From contig OZ004593.1 in NCBI GenBank assembly GCA_963924555.1, positions 6,997,295-7,061,294 of the forward strand: a DNA stretch of 64,000 nt, read 5' to 3'. Below the pieces are notes generated by a model that saw only the letters and a list, made by a program, of their open reading frames with translations, searched no databases and was not told the origin of the DNA. Each line of letters begins with the position of its first letter. Position 1 is the first letter of the stretch. Positions 44,063 through 55,775 of this stretch are shown here, in pieces. The stretch is from Crambe crambe. Its lineage: Eukaryota > Porifera > Demospongiae > Poecilosclerida > Crambeidae. Both the position numbers and the translations under genes were made by a program.

Positions 44063-47000
44063 TAACTATGCTAGCTACTCCTCATGACATCATTTTAATG
44101 ACTTTTTTGAAAAAGTATCAATGATGACAAATTGTTATAACTCCGGGATTACTATGAAATGACATATTAGTAATTCCCTACCACATAAATTCTTCGAATT
44201 CCGTTAAGTCATTAAGGGGTTATTACCGTAATACCATATCTCGAAAACCATCAGATGAAATTACAGATATACAATATACTAGGATATCCCTACAACATAT
44301 TTGGATTAAGGGGTTATTACCGTAATACCATAATCTCGAAAACAAAAATTCCACAAAATTGTAGAAAAAAAATTTGACTGATTTTCTAAAAGTTAAAAGT
44401 CAGTCAATGTGAAGCTGAAGGTTCAATATGCAATGCACCAGCTACATAGGTAAGATTGCTATAGTCATAGCTAATGTTTCCATTTCTAATGGTCCAACCT
44501 TAATTTGTGCTGTGTGTCATCAGTACCAGCTATTCCAGAGCCGCTGCTTATCTCTGCCTCATGTTTGACAACTGTTCTTCAAACTACTGTACAGTGCTAC
44601 TACTTTCACCATGGAAGGATGGGTAGTGGTTAAGAACGATAGGGCTTTGAAAACATTTTATTACTATCCCTGCCTGATGCAAGACAATCGTTCTAAAAAC
44701 TACTTACTAGAACCATAGCATAGCCGGTTACAGTCATAACCAAGAAGTCAAAGACTGAAGGATGAGCCAATGCAGAAGCTGAAAGTACAATATGCAATGC
44801 ACCCGACTGCTGCTGATGCCTAATTGGCCTTGCCGATTACGTATCAAAAGAGTTGGGTTTGCTATCATCGTCTAAAGTGTGTGGTCAACTCGAACAAGAT
44901 ACGTAGGTAAGATTGTGTGTCAAACAGATGTAGTGTTTGCTATCTTCATCTACTGAAGTGTATCATCATCTTGAACCAGCGACTATTACGCAGGATGAAA
45001 TATGCAAAGCTGCATCTTTATCATTTCAGATCTTGATGAAGAAATGTTGACGTAAAGGAGAAACTAAGATCAAAAAAGACAAGGAGATGGACACATTTGT
45101 AGTTAGCTAGACACAGTGACGATGATTGATATTCAGATAGGAAGGGTATAGGGTTATATAAAACTGTTGAAACATAATAGCTACTAAGCTTTGCGAGTGT
45201 TGTCAGAAATAGGCCCATTTTCACAGTGAGATTTGTGTACTTGACTGGTAATTATAATATGATCATTAAGGAAACCTTGAGGCAACCAATGCATTCTGTT
45301 AATTATTAATAGAGAAGTGACCTTCTAAGATGACTATGAATGGGGGATCGTCTCTCCACCTCGTCTGTCTCTCTCTACACCCTGTCTTCTTCTGCAATTG
45401 TTGGGTAATGAAACCAACAAAAAAGAAATGCAATTTAATTGTGCTGCAAGTAGTTTCAGAGTTATGTTTACCTTGTATCATCACTGACATTATTCAAGCT
45501 CTTGTAGTGATCACTTTAGTGGAGAGAGCAAACCTGACCCTTCTGGTACCCAATTGGCAAAGCCAATTAGGCATCAGCAGCAATCAGGTGTATCGGTTGA
45601 TCCCATAGCTTCAAGAAAAAGGAGACTAACTTGTTGCAGATGGTAGTGCTCTGTCAGTCGGTTGGAATACATGAACTCTGCCAACAAACTTGCTATAGGG
45701 CTCCTACTTTAACTGGCATAAAATATCTTGCATACATGTAGATACAATAAACTCCCTCTAATTGGGATCCCTGAAATGAAGCAACCACTGTATCCAGGAG
45801 GTCTCTTCACACAGTGCTTTGCAAGAACTTGGTTGGCAGAGTAACTACAGTTGTAGTTATGTAAACTCTATATTGAGTGCACTACATTAGTTGTCCAACC
45901 AAGATGCAAAATCTAAAAGAACTGTGTAAACTTTGTGTGGCTTTTCCTCAATAGCAGTCAATTTGCGCTTTACATTTGGACAACAACTTGCAATTACAAC
46001 TGCAGCTAACTCTCTTGCAAAGCACTGTATCATGAGGCTGGACCCAATATTTCAGGTTTGTTGTGTATGCAGCAGGAAGCCCTCAATCGTACAAAAGGTT
46101 TGGGGCCCTACAGTTACACAACTGCATATTCATGCCATTACCTATTTCTGACTACTGGCCACACACTGGCTACATACTGGTCACATGGCAAGAGTTATAC
46201 TTGACCTCTGACCTGAAGGACTAGTGAGGATGACATGTCAGACTTAACTGGCCATTACGACATGGTGACGTATTATACTATACTGATGACAAGATAATGT
46301 AGGACTGGCAGGAGTATGGAGAAACATGCAGGAATGGCAGGTCTGAAAGAGTTGACACAACACACACAGTCATCATCTACGTTACACAGATAACACTGAG
46401 ATGCTACTACCTGGTTTTCACTGCACTACACATTCCAACACTTTCCAGCTCAATACGACAACTATAATGTACTGGGATCTTTGGCAATGACCCAGTGAAA
46501 ATATCGAACAAGACAACTTATAGCATACCCTCACACTGCAAATGGACGATAACACACAATCATTACAGCATAAACTAAACAGAAACGTAGTGACTAAATA
46601 AGACCTAAATCTCGAAAAAGCTAGTAATTCTGCTGCTTGGATTGTACTAAATTCATTGGGAAGCTAAACAGCTAGAAACTTTAAGTAGATAGCAAGGTGT
46701 AGCCATATTGACTGCATATCCATACAGCTTTATAGCTCTGGAGAAAGCAACACATTGACAAACTTACTAGAAGGAGTGGCTGCAAGGACGAGCAATGATT
46801 GACATTTATTGAACATTATTAACACAAGCTCTAGAAGGAATAGGAGCTCTGCTAGAACAGGTTCTAGAATGAGAAATAGGGAGTGGCTTACAAAACACGA
46901 CTATATAGTCTAATCTGGGCTGCCATCCTCATGCATGGTGGATCATTTCAGGGCCTGAGGTCCGAGTAATGCAATATTTATATAACACATGTATGTAAAT

Positions 47001-47519
47001 AAGCCAATTAAAGGAGACCCTAGTAAGTTTGTTGGCAGTCCATGTAATATAAATCTGCCAACCAACTTGCAAAGCACTGTCTAGCCTCATCCCCAAGGTT
47101 TGTTTACGATGCCTGGGCCAGCCACCTAACTCTACCAAGTCACAAAACCAATACTGAACTCAATGCACCATTACCTTAACGGTGCTGATTTGTGTGCCAC
47201 AACATCTGTCCCATCGCCACCTATATCATCTCACAGGTTTTGTGTCACGGTAAATTTCTCCTCACCTAATGTAGAGCAAAGGAGATGCACATGAGTCGTC
47301 TTGGTGAGAAAATTTGTTGGCTTCTAGACAGACAAGATGTGCTAAAATTTAGTTCAACTAGCAAATAAAATTCATTCGTGCCATGTTCAACCACGTATGC
47401 ACTCACCTTTGTGATAAGTTTCCAGATTACAAAGAACTCCTATTGGTGATTTGCAAGCATTCCAACTCTTGACATTATTCCCCAAGCCTTGACCAATTTG
47501 GGTTTCAACGGTCAAAATG
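44063..47519. other. gene-free region with scattered repeat fragments
   Basis: I see no gene. A segment GGGGTTATTACCGTAATACC occurs twice, at about 44216 and 44308, as a 90-95 bp tandem duplication. Fragments of the ~1 kb repeat found downstream lie at about 44415-44530 and 44775-44990, and in reverse at about 45540-45600. A CAACTTGCAAAGCACTG-type stretch recurs near 46012 and 47062. The remainder is unremarkable AT-rich sequence. Confidence 0.55.
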
Positions 47520-48865
47520 AATCTAGGCATCATGCTGAACATGCAATGCACCCTACTTCTGCTGATGGCTAATCGGAAAGGCTGATTATGTATCAGAAGA
47601 GTGTCATCATCTACTGAAGTTTGTGATCAACTCAAATCAGCTACGAAGGTAAGATTGTGTGTGACGAATGTAGCATTTCCAACTTGTCTCCACCTTCAGT
47701 ACAGTTGCATAACTGGCTATGGACATTTTAACGAACTGGCTATAGCCAATGTAACTCACCTATGGTTGGACTATCTGAAATGAACCTACGTAGGGGTACC
47801 GGGTTGGAAAGAGGATTTAGCTTCCTGGGCCCTCAAGAAGAGGCTTTCTCCTCCATGGTTTGATTCAAGGCTGATCTCCTGGCTCTTCCAGTCAATGGCT
47901 CATTACTGACCCACCAAAATGGGCTGGTGGCTAAGAACAATAGGGCTATGAAAACAGCTAGCTCCAGCTGGCCACAGTGACAATAGCTAAAGAGATAGAT
48001 ATAGGAAAGGGTTATATGGTCTTTAGTCAGATTTTCCAAATAACAATTGCTGATTTTGAGGGACCTCACATAGGCCTACAGCATTCAAAGACAAGATGCA
48101 AATTTGGACAGAAACAGTGAGAGTTGAAGTCTTTTAGCATTGGACAACCAACTTGCAATTCAGTTAAGACTTGAACTCTGCCAACCAACTTGTATGAAGT
48201 ATACATTGAGACTTACTGAATACAGGGGTTGCCTCATTTCAGGGATCCTAATTAGAGGGAGTTTACTGTATTCATGCAAGTATTGCGACAAATGGGACAA
48301 GGTCCCAACATCAACTTGGGACCAATGGGACCAGGTCCCAACATCAACTTGGGACCACCTTTGTGACAAGTTTCCAGATTACATCCAACTCTTGACATTA
48401 TTTCCCAGAGTGCATCTATGCATCATGCTCAACATTTAGCTTCATATTTGAGTGCTATTGGTCTCGTAATTTTTTTTTGAAATTTCCAGCCTTGGTAAAT
48501 TGCAAAAACAAACAAACAACAAAAACCAAAAAAAAAAAAGAAATAAAAAAACAACAAAAAACCAAAAACATTATGACCAATTTGGGTTTTAACAGTCAAA
48601 AGTGAATCTAGGTATCACACTGAATGCTCAGATTGACATTAGAATGCTACTGGTCTCGTAAAAAAATTGGTGAATTCTATAGCACTGGTAGGAAGACAGT
48701 TTTTGTGACCAATTTGGATTATAATAGTCAAAAAAGTGAGGCTAGACATGCTGGATGTTTAGATTCACATTTGAGTGTTATCCGTCTTGCAAAAAATTGC
48801 ACGTCTATAGCCTTGGTAAATTTCTGAAAATATCTAGGACAAGAAACTGAAGGTTCAATAAGCAA
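47520..48865 (+). repeat. ~1 kb repeat unit, copy 1
   Basis: It begins near AATGCACCCTACTTCTGCTG, then carries in order GGTAAGATTGTGTG, CTGGCTATAGCCAATGTAAC, GGAAAGAGGATTTAGCTTCC, CAAGAAGAGGCTTTCTCCTC and GACAAGATGCAAATTTGGAC. The same blocks recur in the same order twice downstream. No coding capacity is seen. An A/C-rich low-complexity patch lies at 48500-48570. Confidence 0.65.
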
Positions 48866-51654
48866 TACACCCGATTTCTGCTGATGGCTAATTGGCAAGG
48901 CTGATTATGTATCAGAAGAGTTGGGTTTGCTATCATCATCTACTGAATCAACTCGAATCAGCTACAAAGGTAAGATCGTGTGACAAATGTAGCATCCACC
49001 TTCAGTACAGTTGCATAACTTTTAACAAACTGGCTATGGATATTTTAACAGACTGGCTATAGCCAATGTAACTCACCAACGGTTGGACTATCAGAAATGA
49101 ACCTATGTAGGTTGGAAAGAGGATTTAGCTTCCTGGGCCCTCAAGAAGAGGCTTTCTCCTCGGTGGTTTGACTCGAGGCTGATCTCCTGGCGCTTCCATC
49201 TCCCTCGGTAGCCAGTCGATGGCTCCAGATCAAAACGGGCTGGGAGTGGCTAGTGGCTAAGCTATGATAACAGCTCCAGCCTGCCACAGTGACGATCAAA
49301 GTCAATAATATTAATAATGAATAGCTACAAGTTAACAACAAAAACTACACAGATGATGATTGATATAGATATAGGAAAGCTGTAGCAGAGCTGTAGCAGG
49401 GTTATGGTCTTCAGACGATTGAGCTGATTTTGAGGGAGCTCACATAGGCCTACTGCATTCAAAGACAAGATGCAAATTGGACCGAAACAGTGAGAGTTGA
49501 GGGTCTGCATAATTGATATTCGGATAGGAAAGCTGTGGTAGAACTATTTATTTTTTTTAATGCTTCACAATATTTTATTACATCATGACTTGCACAATGA
49601 AAGGGAATGAAAATGTTGAGTTGTATTGTCGGTCTGTCAGGGTGTGTGACAGCCGTCCATGCAGTTAAAAAAGTAGCTAGCTAAAGAGAGGTGGTTGTGG
49701 AAAGTGGGAACATTTAGCACACTGACAGATGAAGTGGAGAGTGCATGGTTATTGGGGTCGTAAGTGGATATAAAGTGAAAGGCAAGAGGTCTGTTTATAT
49801 CCTGTGGGGGCAGCTTGTTCCATCCTAGCGATACGGTTAAAGTAGAAATTCCTACATATATTCTTTTTTGGGTCTTGTAATATTCATTTTCTTATGCTGA
49901 GACCCGATCTTATTTGCTGATCACTGAACGAGATGTATTCACGAATGTCGAAGTCTGCAGTACACAAAACATTACGTCTCTCAGGTCTAACATGTACATT
50001 AGCGGTAGCAGGTTTAACTTGGTCAGTCTCTTCTTGTAATCCGCCTCTGAACCTTTCAAGTTTCTCGATATCCTTTCTATAGCAAGGCTTCCATATTTCT
50101 GAGCAGTAAACCAGCTGAGATCTGACCAGGGATATGTATAACATCTTCTTTTCGTGCATAGAGTTTGTCGAAGAAAAGGTACGTCTCAATAGACCCTAAA
50201 TCTCGTATGTTCTTGCTGTGATATGTCTTACTCCACGTCTGATCAGATGAAATTAGTATTTCCAGATCCTTATCGATTGACCGGGTAGGGATAGGAACGT
50301 TATTAATTTCATAAAGAGAGGGGTCCACTGATTCACCACCTATTCTCATATGGACGCACTTGGATTCATTAAATTTCAGTTTCCATTGTAAGCTCCAATC
50401 GTTCAAGGAATCGAGATCTTCTTGTAGGCAGGCGATGTCCTCTGAAAGCACTTTGCATCGTCAACCAAAGCCATAGCTTTCCAGTGATTCCTATATTTCG
50501 TAACTTTAGTAATAATTGGTGATGGGGCACAGTACCAAATGCTTTAGCGAAGTCAAGTAATATTACGTCTGCCAAGTTACAAGCTCCTTCTTGGTCATAT
50601 ACTTGACTATAGAACATTAGAAGTTGCAGTGATTAACTCTAAACCCAAAATATGCTGCTGACAATTTTGTTTCTATGAATCTATGTATACAAGGCGTTCC
50701 ACGACTTTAGATGCAGTACTAAGCATTGTTGACCATGGCTCTATCTCCTGATTTGAGACACAATGTATTTTCGATTAAGTGGGGATTTTGTGCTGACGTA
50801 GGGAGTTCAGGAACAAGTGGTGCAGTGGCTGGTATATTGCATCTAGTCCCATGGCTTTTCTTGGATCAAGGCAAGAGAGGATCTCTAACACATCCTCTTC
50901 CAGTATCTTCAAATCTGCACAGTCAGGATCGCCTATGGGGAGATTTTCATCGGGTGGCAAGGTGTAGGAGCTCACTGTAAATAAGCTTGTCTTTAGCTGC
51001 CTCATTTTTGTTCACAGGACATTTTCTCCACAATGTATTAAGGCAATTGGACTTATGCCTCAGATCGGCATCAAACCATTTCGGGAATTGGTGATTCTTC
51101 AGTCTCACTCTATGTATAAACTTCTCCATAGCTGATGTAGTTATTAGCTTAAATATTGCCCAGATTAATTCTACATCTTCCGACTCAAAACAAGCACTAA
51201 AGTCCTCATCCATCCATCCAGTCAGCTTTCTGATAATCATAGGCTTCTTACTGCATTCCTGTTTCGTTCTTATATTTAAGTTTAGATGTATTGGGAAGTG
51301 ATCTGATCGTATAGGATCACTGGATGATAGAGCCATTCAGTTAGAAGATTGATATCCAGCTAGAAGATTGAGTCGACGATTGCTATTCAGATAGGAATAA
51401 GGGCCATCTGTGGTAGTGTGATAAGATCATCCAATATACACACAACAATTATAAGGTGGTTTTTGCTAAGACTGGAAACATCAGTGTACCTACAGTTGGA
51501 ATGGCTATGGAAACACAACAGCTACAGCTGTTTAGACTGCCATGGATCGATAAACCGTATAACCGACCAAAATGGGGTGGGAAACTGTCACGACGAATGG
51601 ACAAGAAATCGAATTCAAAAAATGTCACGTGTGAATGGACAAGGTTCAACATGC
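48866..51654 (+). repeat. ~1 kb repeat unit, copy 2, split by a LINE
   Basis: Repeat sequence occupies 48866-49547 and resumes at 51329-51654; without the inserted LINE the unit is about 1.0 kb. Its left part ends ...GGTAGAACTAT and its right part begins AGAGCCATTCAG, contiguous in copy 3. Confidence 0.7.
49548..51328 (-). mobile_element. 5'-truncated, decayed LINE (non-LTR retrotransposon)
   Basis: Three frame-broken minus-strand pieces lie in the expected order. 51330-50947 shows the end of an AP-type endonuclease (IRSDHFPIHLNL) and linker; 50617-50369 contains the reverse-transcriptase block ILLDFAKAFGTVPHHQLLLK, where the usual D is G; 50451-49884 continues with LNDWSLQWKLKFNESKC and the thumb/C-terminal part. 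A T-run at 49551-49558 is the reversed 3' A-tail. The 5' end is truncated within the endonuclease. Frameshifts and stops make it inactive. Jockey/CR1-like by feel; the clade is uncertain. Confidence 0.82.
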
Positions 51655-52560
51655 AATGCACCCGATTTCTGCTGATGGCTAATCAGCAAGGCTGATTACG
51701 TATCAGAAGAGTTGGGTTTGCTATCATCATCTACTGAAGTCTGTGATCAACTCGAATCAGGTACGAAGGTAAGATTGCATGTGTAGCTATAACTAAATAT
51801 TCCATTTCCAACCTCGTGTCCACCTACTGCATAACTTTAACAAACTGGTTACGACATTTCAACAAACTGGCTATAGCCAATGTAACTCACCTACATCAAT
51901 AATGGAAACATCAGCTATAGCTATTTAGACTGCCATTTAACAAACTGGCTATAGCCACGGACTTACGTAGGGGTACCTGCTTGGAAAGAGGATTTATGTC
52001 ACGGTGCTTCCATCTTCCAGAAGAGGCTTTCTCGAGGCTGATCTCCTGGTGCTTCCATCTCCCTGGTCTCGGTGCCCAGTCGATGCAACCAACCAACGAG
52101 CTGGTGGCTAAGAACAATAGGGCTACGAAAACAGCTACACAGTGACAATTGTTCTGAAGTAGATAAAGTCATAAAATAATAATAATAACGAATACAAATT
52201 AACAACAAAATGATATAGGAAAGCTGTAGCAGGGCTATGATCTCCAAATCTGATTTCGAGGTAGGCCTATACTGTAGATGCAAATTGGACCAAAACAGTG
52301 AGAGTCGAGGGTCTGCACAATTGATATTCGGATAGGAAGCTGTGGTAGAACTATAATAGAGCCATCCGTTAGAAGATTCATATCCAGCTAGAAGATTAAG
52401 TCGACAATTTATATTCAGATAGGAATAAGGGCCATCTGTGGTTCCAGCTATATACACACAACAAAAATAAATTATAATGTGGTTTTTGCTAAGACTGGAA
52501 ACATCAGCGTACCAACAGTTGGAATGGCTATGGAAACACAACAGTTACAGGTAGTTAGAC
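51655..52560 (+). repeat. ~1 kb repeat unit, copy 3, with empty LINE site
   Basis: Same block order as copies 1 and 2, starting AATGCACCCGATTTCTGCTG. At 52345-52365 it reads GGTAGAACTATAATAGAGCC, the uninterrupted counterpart of the LINE-split site in copy 2. Confidence 0.7.
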
Positions 52561-53034
52561 TGAACAAACTAGCTATATACTATAACCACAAACCTACAGT
52601 TGGAAATCAGAAATGGAAGCATCAACAATAGCAATTTAGACTGCCATTCAACAAAAAGACTATAACCATTGCATTAATAAACTGGCTATAGCCAATACAC
52701 CTACAGTCGGACCATCAAAAATGGAAACATAAGCTACGTGGCATATTAGACTGACATTAATTTCCATTTAACCATCTAGCTATAGCCATTAACAAACTGG
52801 CTATAGCCGCGGTTGGACAGAGACATCAGCCATGGAAATACCATTTAGACTGCCATTTGGTACCTACAGTACATAGGACCATCACAAATGGAAACATCAG
52901 CTATGGAAACATATTGGCTATAGCTACCACACTGTACCTACGGTTGTACCATCAAAAGTGGAAACATATAGCTATTTAGACCAAACTGGTGAGGCTACTC
53001 TCTATGGCGCTTCCATCTTCCTAGGCTGCCCCGA
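52561..53034 (+). repeat. degenerate ~100-bp repeats
   Basis: Reiterated phrases such as CTGGCTATAGCCA, TGGAAACATCAGCTA and TTTAGACTGCCATT recur about every 80-110 bp. They are related to part of the ~1 kb unit. No gene. Confidence 0.6.
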
Positions 53035-53222
53035 ATGAAAGTTACTGCAGGTTACAGGAGGTTACTGCAGGTTACAGGAGGTTACTGGAGGTTACTGCAG
53101 GTTACAGGAGGTTACTGGAGGTTACAGGAGGTTATCAGAGGTTACTAGGAGGTTACAGGAGGTTACTGCAGTTACAGTAGGTTACTAGGAGGTTACAGGA
53201 GTTATTGCAGGTTACAGTAGCA
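53035..53222 (+). repeat. 10-bp tandem repeat GGTTACAGGA/GGTTACTGCA
   Basis: About 18 copies of a 10-mer alternating between GGTTACTGCA, GGTTACAGGA and GGTTACTGGA. Confidence 0.9.
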
Positions 53223-53308
53223 GTGGAGTAGGAATAGGAAATTTATTGGGGGAGGCAGGAACAATAATAAGTTAATCACAGTAATAGCAACAATCTTTCT
53301 GTCATTAA

Positions 53309-53997
53309 CTAGCCCTAGCCCAAAAATTTTGATGGAATGAAAGTATTGTGGGTATCATATTTTACTGATATCCACAAATTAAACATGTGATCAGAAAGCA
53401 TACACAGAGAGCAATGTACTGATATTAAAGAAATATAATAGCATTGCCCTCTGTTTAAGCTTTCTATCGATATGCTTAGTTTAGCCATACTGATAATTTC
53501 GAAAATATATTGTAAAAGGTCTTCAAAATAACTGACGATTAACATAACTTTTGAAATATCAAGTGTACACAGATAATTTCGATATCATAGCATTGCTCTT
53601 TACGTAAACTTTCTGTTCATATGCTTACTTTCTCCATTCCGACAATTTTCAAAACAAAGGTAAAGGGTCGTCAAAATTCCAACCTACTCATAACTAATGG
53701 TGACTTCTGGCTATCATAACTTTTGAAATATCATGTATATACATACAATTTTAATATCATAGCATTGCTCTTTATGTATGCTTTCTGTTCATATGCTTAC
53801 TTTATCCATTCCGATAATTAAAAAATATGGTAATGTTTCTTCAAAGTTCATAACTGATGGTGACTTCTGGCTATCATAACTTTTGAAATATCAAGTATAT
53901 ACATATAATTTTGATATCATAAAATTTCTCTCTGTGTAAGCTTTCTGCTGATATGCATATTTTGTCCATATTGACAAAATTCTAGGGCTAGGGGCAT
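53309..53997. repeat. ~130-190 bp tandem repeats bounded by inverted telomere-like motifs
   Basis: Four to five degenerate units share TCATAACTTTTGAAATATCA, CATAGCATTGCTCTTTA and TTCATATGCTTACTTT. The left edge (53310-53330) reads CTAGCCCTAGCCCAAAAATT and the right edge (53974-53994) ACAAAATTCTAGGGCTAGGG; these are inverted relative to each other. No coding frame of note. Confidence 0.65.
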
Positions 53998-54179
53998 GGA
54001 GAAGGATCCCTCACCATCCCTCATATATATAATATGATCCCTTATATTCATATACTTGAGTGTTTTATCCCTCAAATTCGCAAATTTGAGTCTTTTTTCC
54101 CCTTATGGTCATATACTTGGAGGATTTTACCCTTAAGTCAACCTCAACTTCATGGATAAATCTTATCTCGATTTAGGGG

Positions 54180-54595
54180 TAAAATATCCATGAGGTTAGG
54201 TTTCTTTAACCTGGGTTGAGGTTTCCAGAGGTAAAATAGCCATGAGGTTATGTATTGTTAACCTGGGTTGAGGTTTCCAGAGGTAAAATAGCCATGAGGT
54301 TATGTCCTGTTAACCTGGGTTGAGGTTTCCAGAGGTAAAATAGCCATGAGGTTATGTCTTGTTAACCTGGGTTGAGGTTTCCAGAGGTAAAATAGCCATG
54401 AGGTTATGTCCTGTTAACCTGGGTTGAGGTTTCCAGAGGTAAAATAGCCATGAGGTTATGTCTTGTTAACCTGGGTTGAGGTTTCCAGAGGTAAAATAGC
54501 CATGAGGTTATCCAACGTTAACCTGGGTTGAGGTTTTCAGAGGTAAAATAGCCATGAGGTTTTGTTTCGTTAACAGGGGTTGAGGTAAAGTATCC
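54180..54595 (+). repeat. 52-bp minisatellite, array A1
   Basis: About eight copies of a 52-bp unit that begins GTTAACCTGGGTTGAGGTTT and includes AGAGGTAAAATAGCCATGAG. Successive starts are 54257, 54309 and 54361, exactly 52 apart. Confidence 0.95.
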
Positions 54596-54599
54596 ATGA

Positions 54600-54870
54600 G
54601 GTTAGTTAAGTATTTATGAAGTCCCTCAAGTCACGGTAATGCACAGTAGATGTCCCTCAAGTCTATTCCTACACTTTGAAGTATTACCAAGTACACTTAA
54701 GTCCCTCAAGTATAGATAAAGACATTCAAAGTCCCTCAAGGCCAGATAGAGATTACGGAAGTCCCTCAAGTCATGGTAATGCACAGTAGATGTCCCTCAA
54801 GTCTATTCCTACACTTTGAAGTATTACGAAGTACACTTAAGTCCCTCAAGTCCATGCATCCGTAGCGCAG
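54600..54870 (+). repeat. GTCCCTCAAG repeat block, copy 1
   Basis: The phrase AAGTCCCTCAAG or TGTCCCTCAAGTCTATTCC recurs nine or so times, in a tandem pair of about 135 bp (54617 and 54753). Confidence 0.85.
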
Positions 54871-54919
54871 GCTGAAGGGGAAGTGCACGCCGTAGCCAGC
54901 CATATGACACACTCAGTAG

Positions 54920-55309
54920 ATGTCCACCAGTCAACCTACCAACAGGCCGGCAACACTGAAAAGACTGTCGAAACGTAAGTCATTTACAGTCTGCACACAC
55001 ACTAGTTCAACTCACGTTGTACCATTCAGATACAAGAAGTTGTGGCCACGCCTTCCCAAAGCACATCAAACTCCACCCCCAGCAAAAAAGAGACGACTCT
55101 ATTCCGAAGAAGAATACTCAATCCTAAAGAGATATTTCGACATTGGCGGAGAGAGGTCTAAAGTGGCAAAACTTTCTGAGTGTGCAGATTTCCTTAGAGA
55201 GTACCAGAGAGATATGCAGTTTGAGGGGAAGGACACAGGACAAGATCAAAAACATGATAAAGCAGAGCAAGTGACAGCAAACCAACAGTTCTTTTTATTT
55301 AAAATGTAA
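54920..55309 (+). CDS. 129-residue open frame in subtelomeric repeats (doubtful gene)
   Basis: Encodes a basic protein with KKRRLYSEEEYSILKRYF and KLSECADFLREYQRDMQFEG. The pattern of a basic stretch, an acidic-start helix and a second helix recalls SANT/Myb-like or transposase-associated DNA-binding regions, but I do not recognise it. An inverted, truncated copy of its middle part lies at about 57185-57255, so it belongs to a duplicated repeat block. It could be a fragment of a mobile-element gene. Whether it is expressed is unknown. Confidence 0.3.
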   Translation: MSTSQPTNRPATLKRLSKRKSFTVCTHTSSTHVVPFRYKKLWPRLPKAHQTPPPAKKRRLYSEEEYSILKRYFDIGGERSKVAKLSECADFLREYQRDMQFEGKDTGQDQKHDKAEQVTANQQFFLFKM

Positions 55310-55775
55310 TCAATCATTCTCACAAAAAACAGTACTAATGTAATCAATCATTCTCACAATTTCTTTCTATTTCTAATCAAGTCTCACAATTCAAATTTTT
55401 CCTCTAGAAATTTAGATACTTTTTGCTGGACATCCCTCCTAGCTATACACTTATCTTTCCCTCCCGGCTTGCACGTCTCGGTGAATATCCTTCATGGATC
55501 CTTCCTGGATATTCTGGGACTTTGAAATTTCAGATACTTCTAGGAGGACAATTGGTGGCCCCCATGGATTCTGAGAGGACAATTGGTGACCCCCATGGAT
55601 TCTGGGAGGACAATTGGTGACCCCCATGGGCCAGATATATCATCCCTCCTAGCTATGACCTTACCTTTCCCTCCTGGCTTGCACATCTCAGTGAATATCC
55701 TTCATGGTTTCGTATTCGATCCTTCCTGGATATTCTGGGACTTTGAAATTTCAGCTCCTTCTTGGAGGATCCAGA
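55310..55775 (+). repeat. subtelomeric block, first copy of the 31-bp / 250-bp family
   Basis: Contains two copies of TAATCAATCATTCTCACA, then ATCCCTCCTAGCTAT, ATATCCTTCATGGATCC and GACAATTGGTGGCCCCCATG in the order seen in the large array from 57253. Confidence 0.8.

Noticed and set aside
49884..51336. Functional reverse-transcriptase gene
   Set aside because: The frame is broken into at least three pieces, a catalytic-block residue is changed and the 5' end is missing; it is a dead element.
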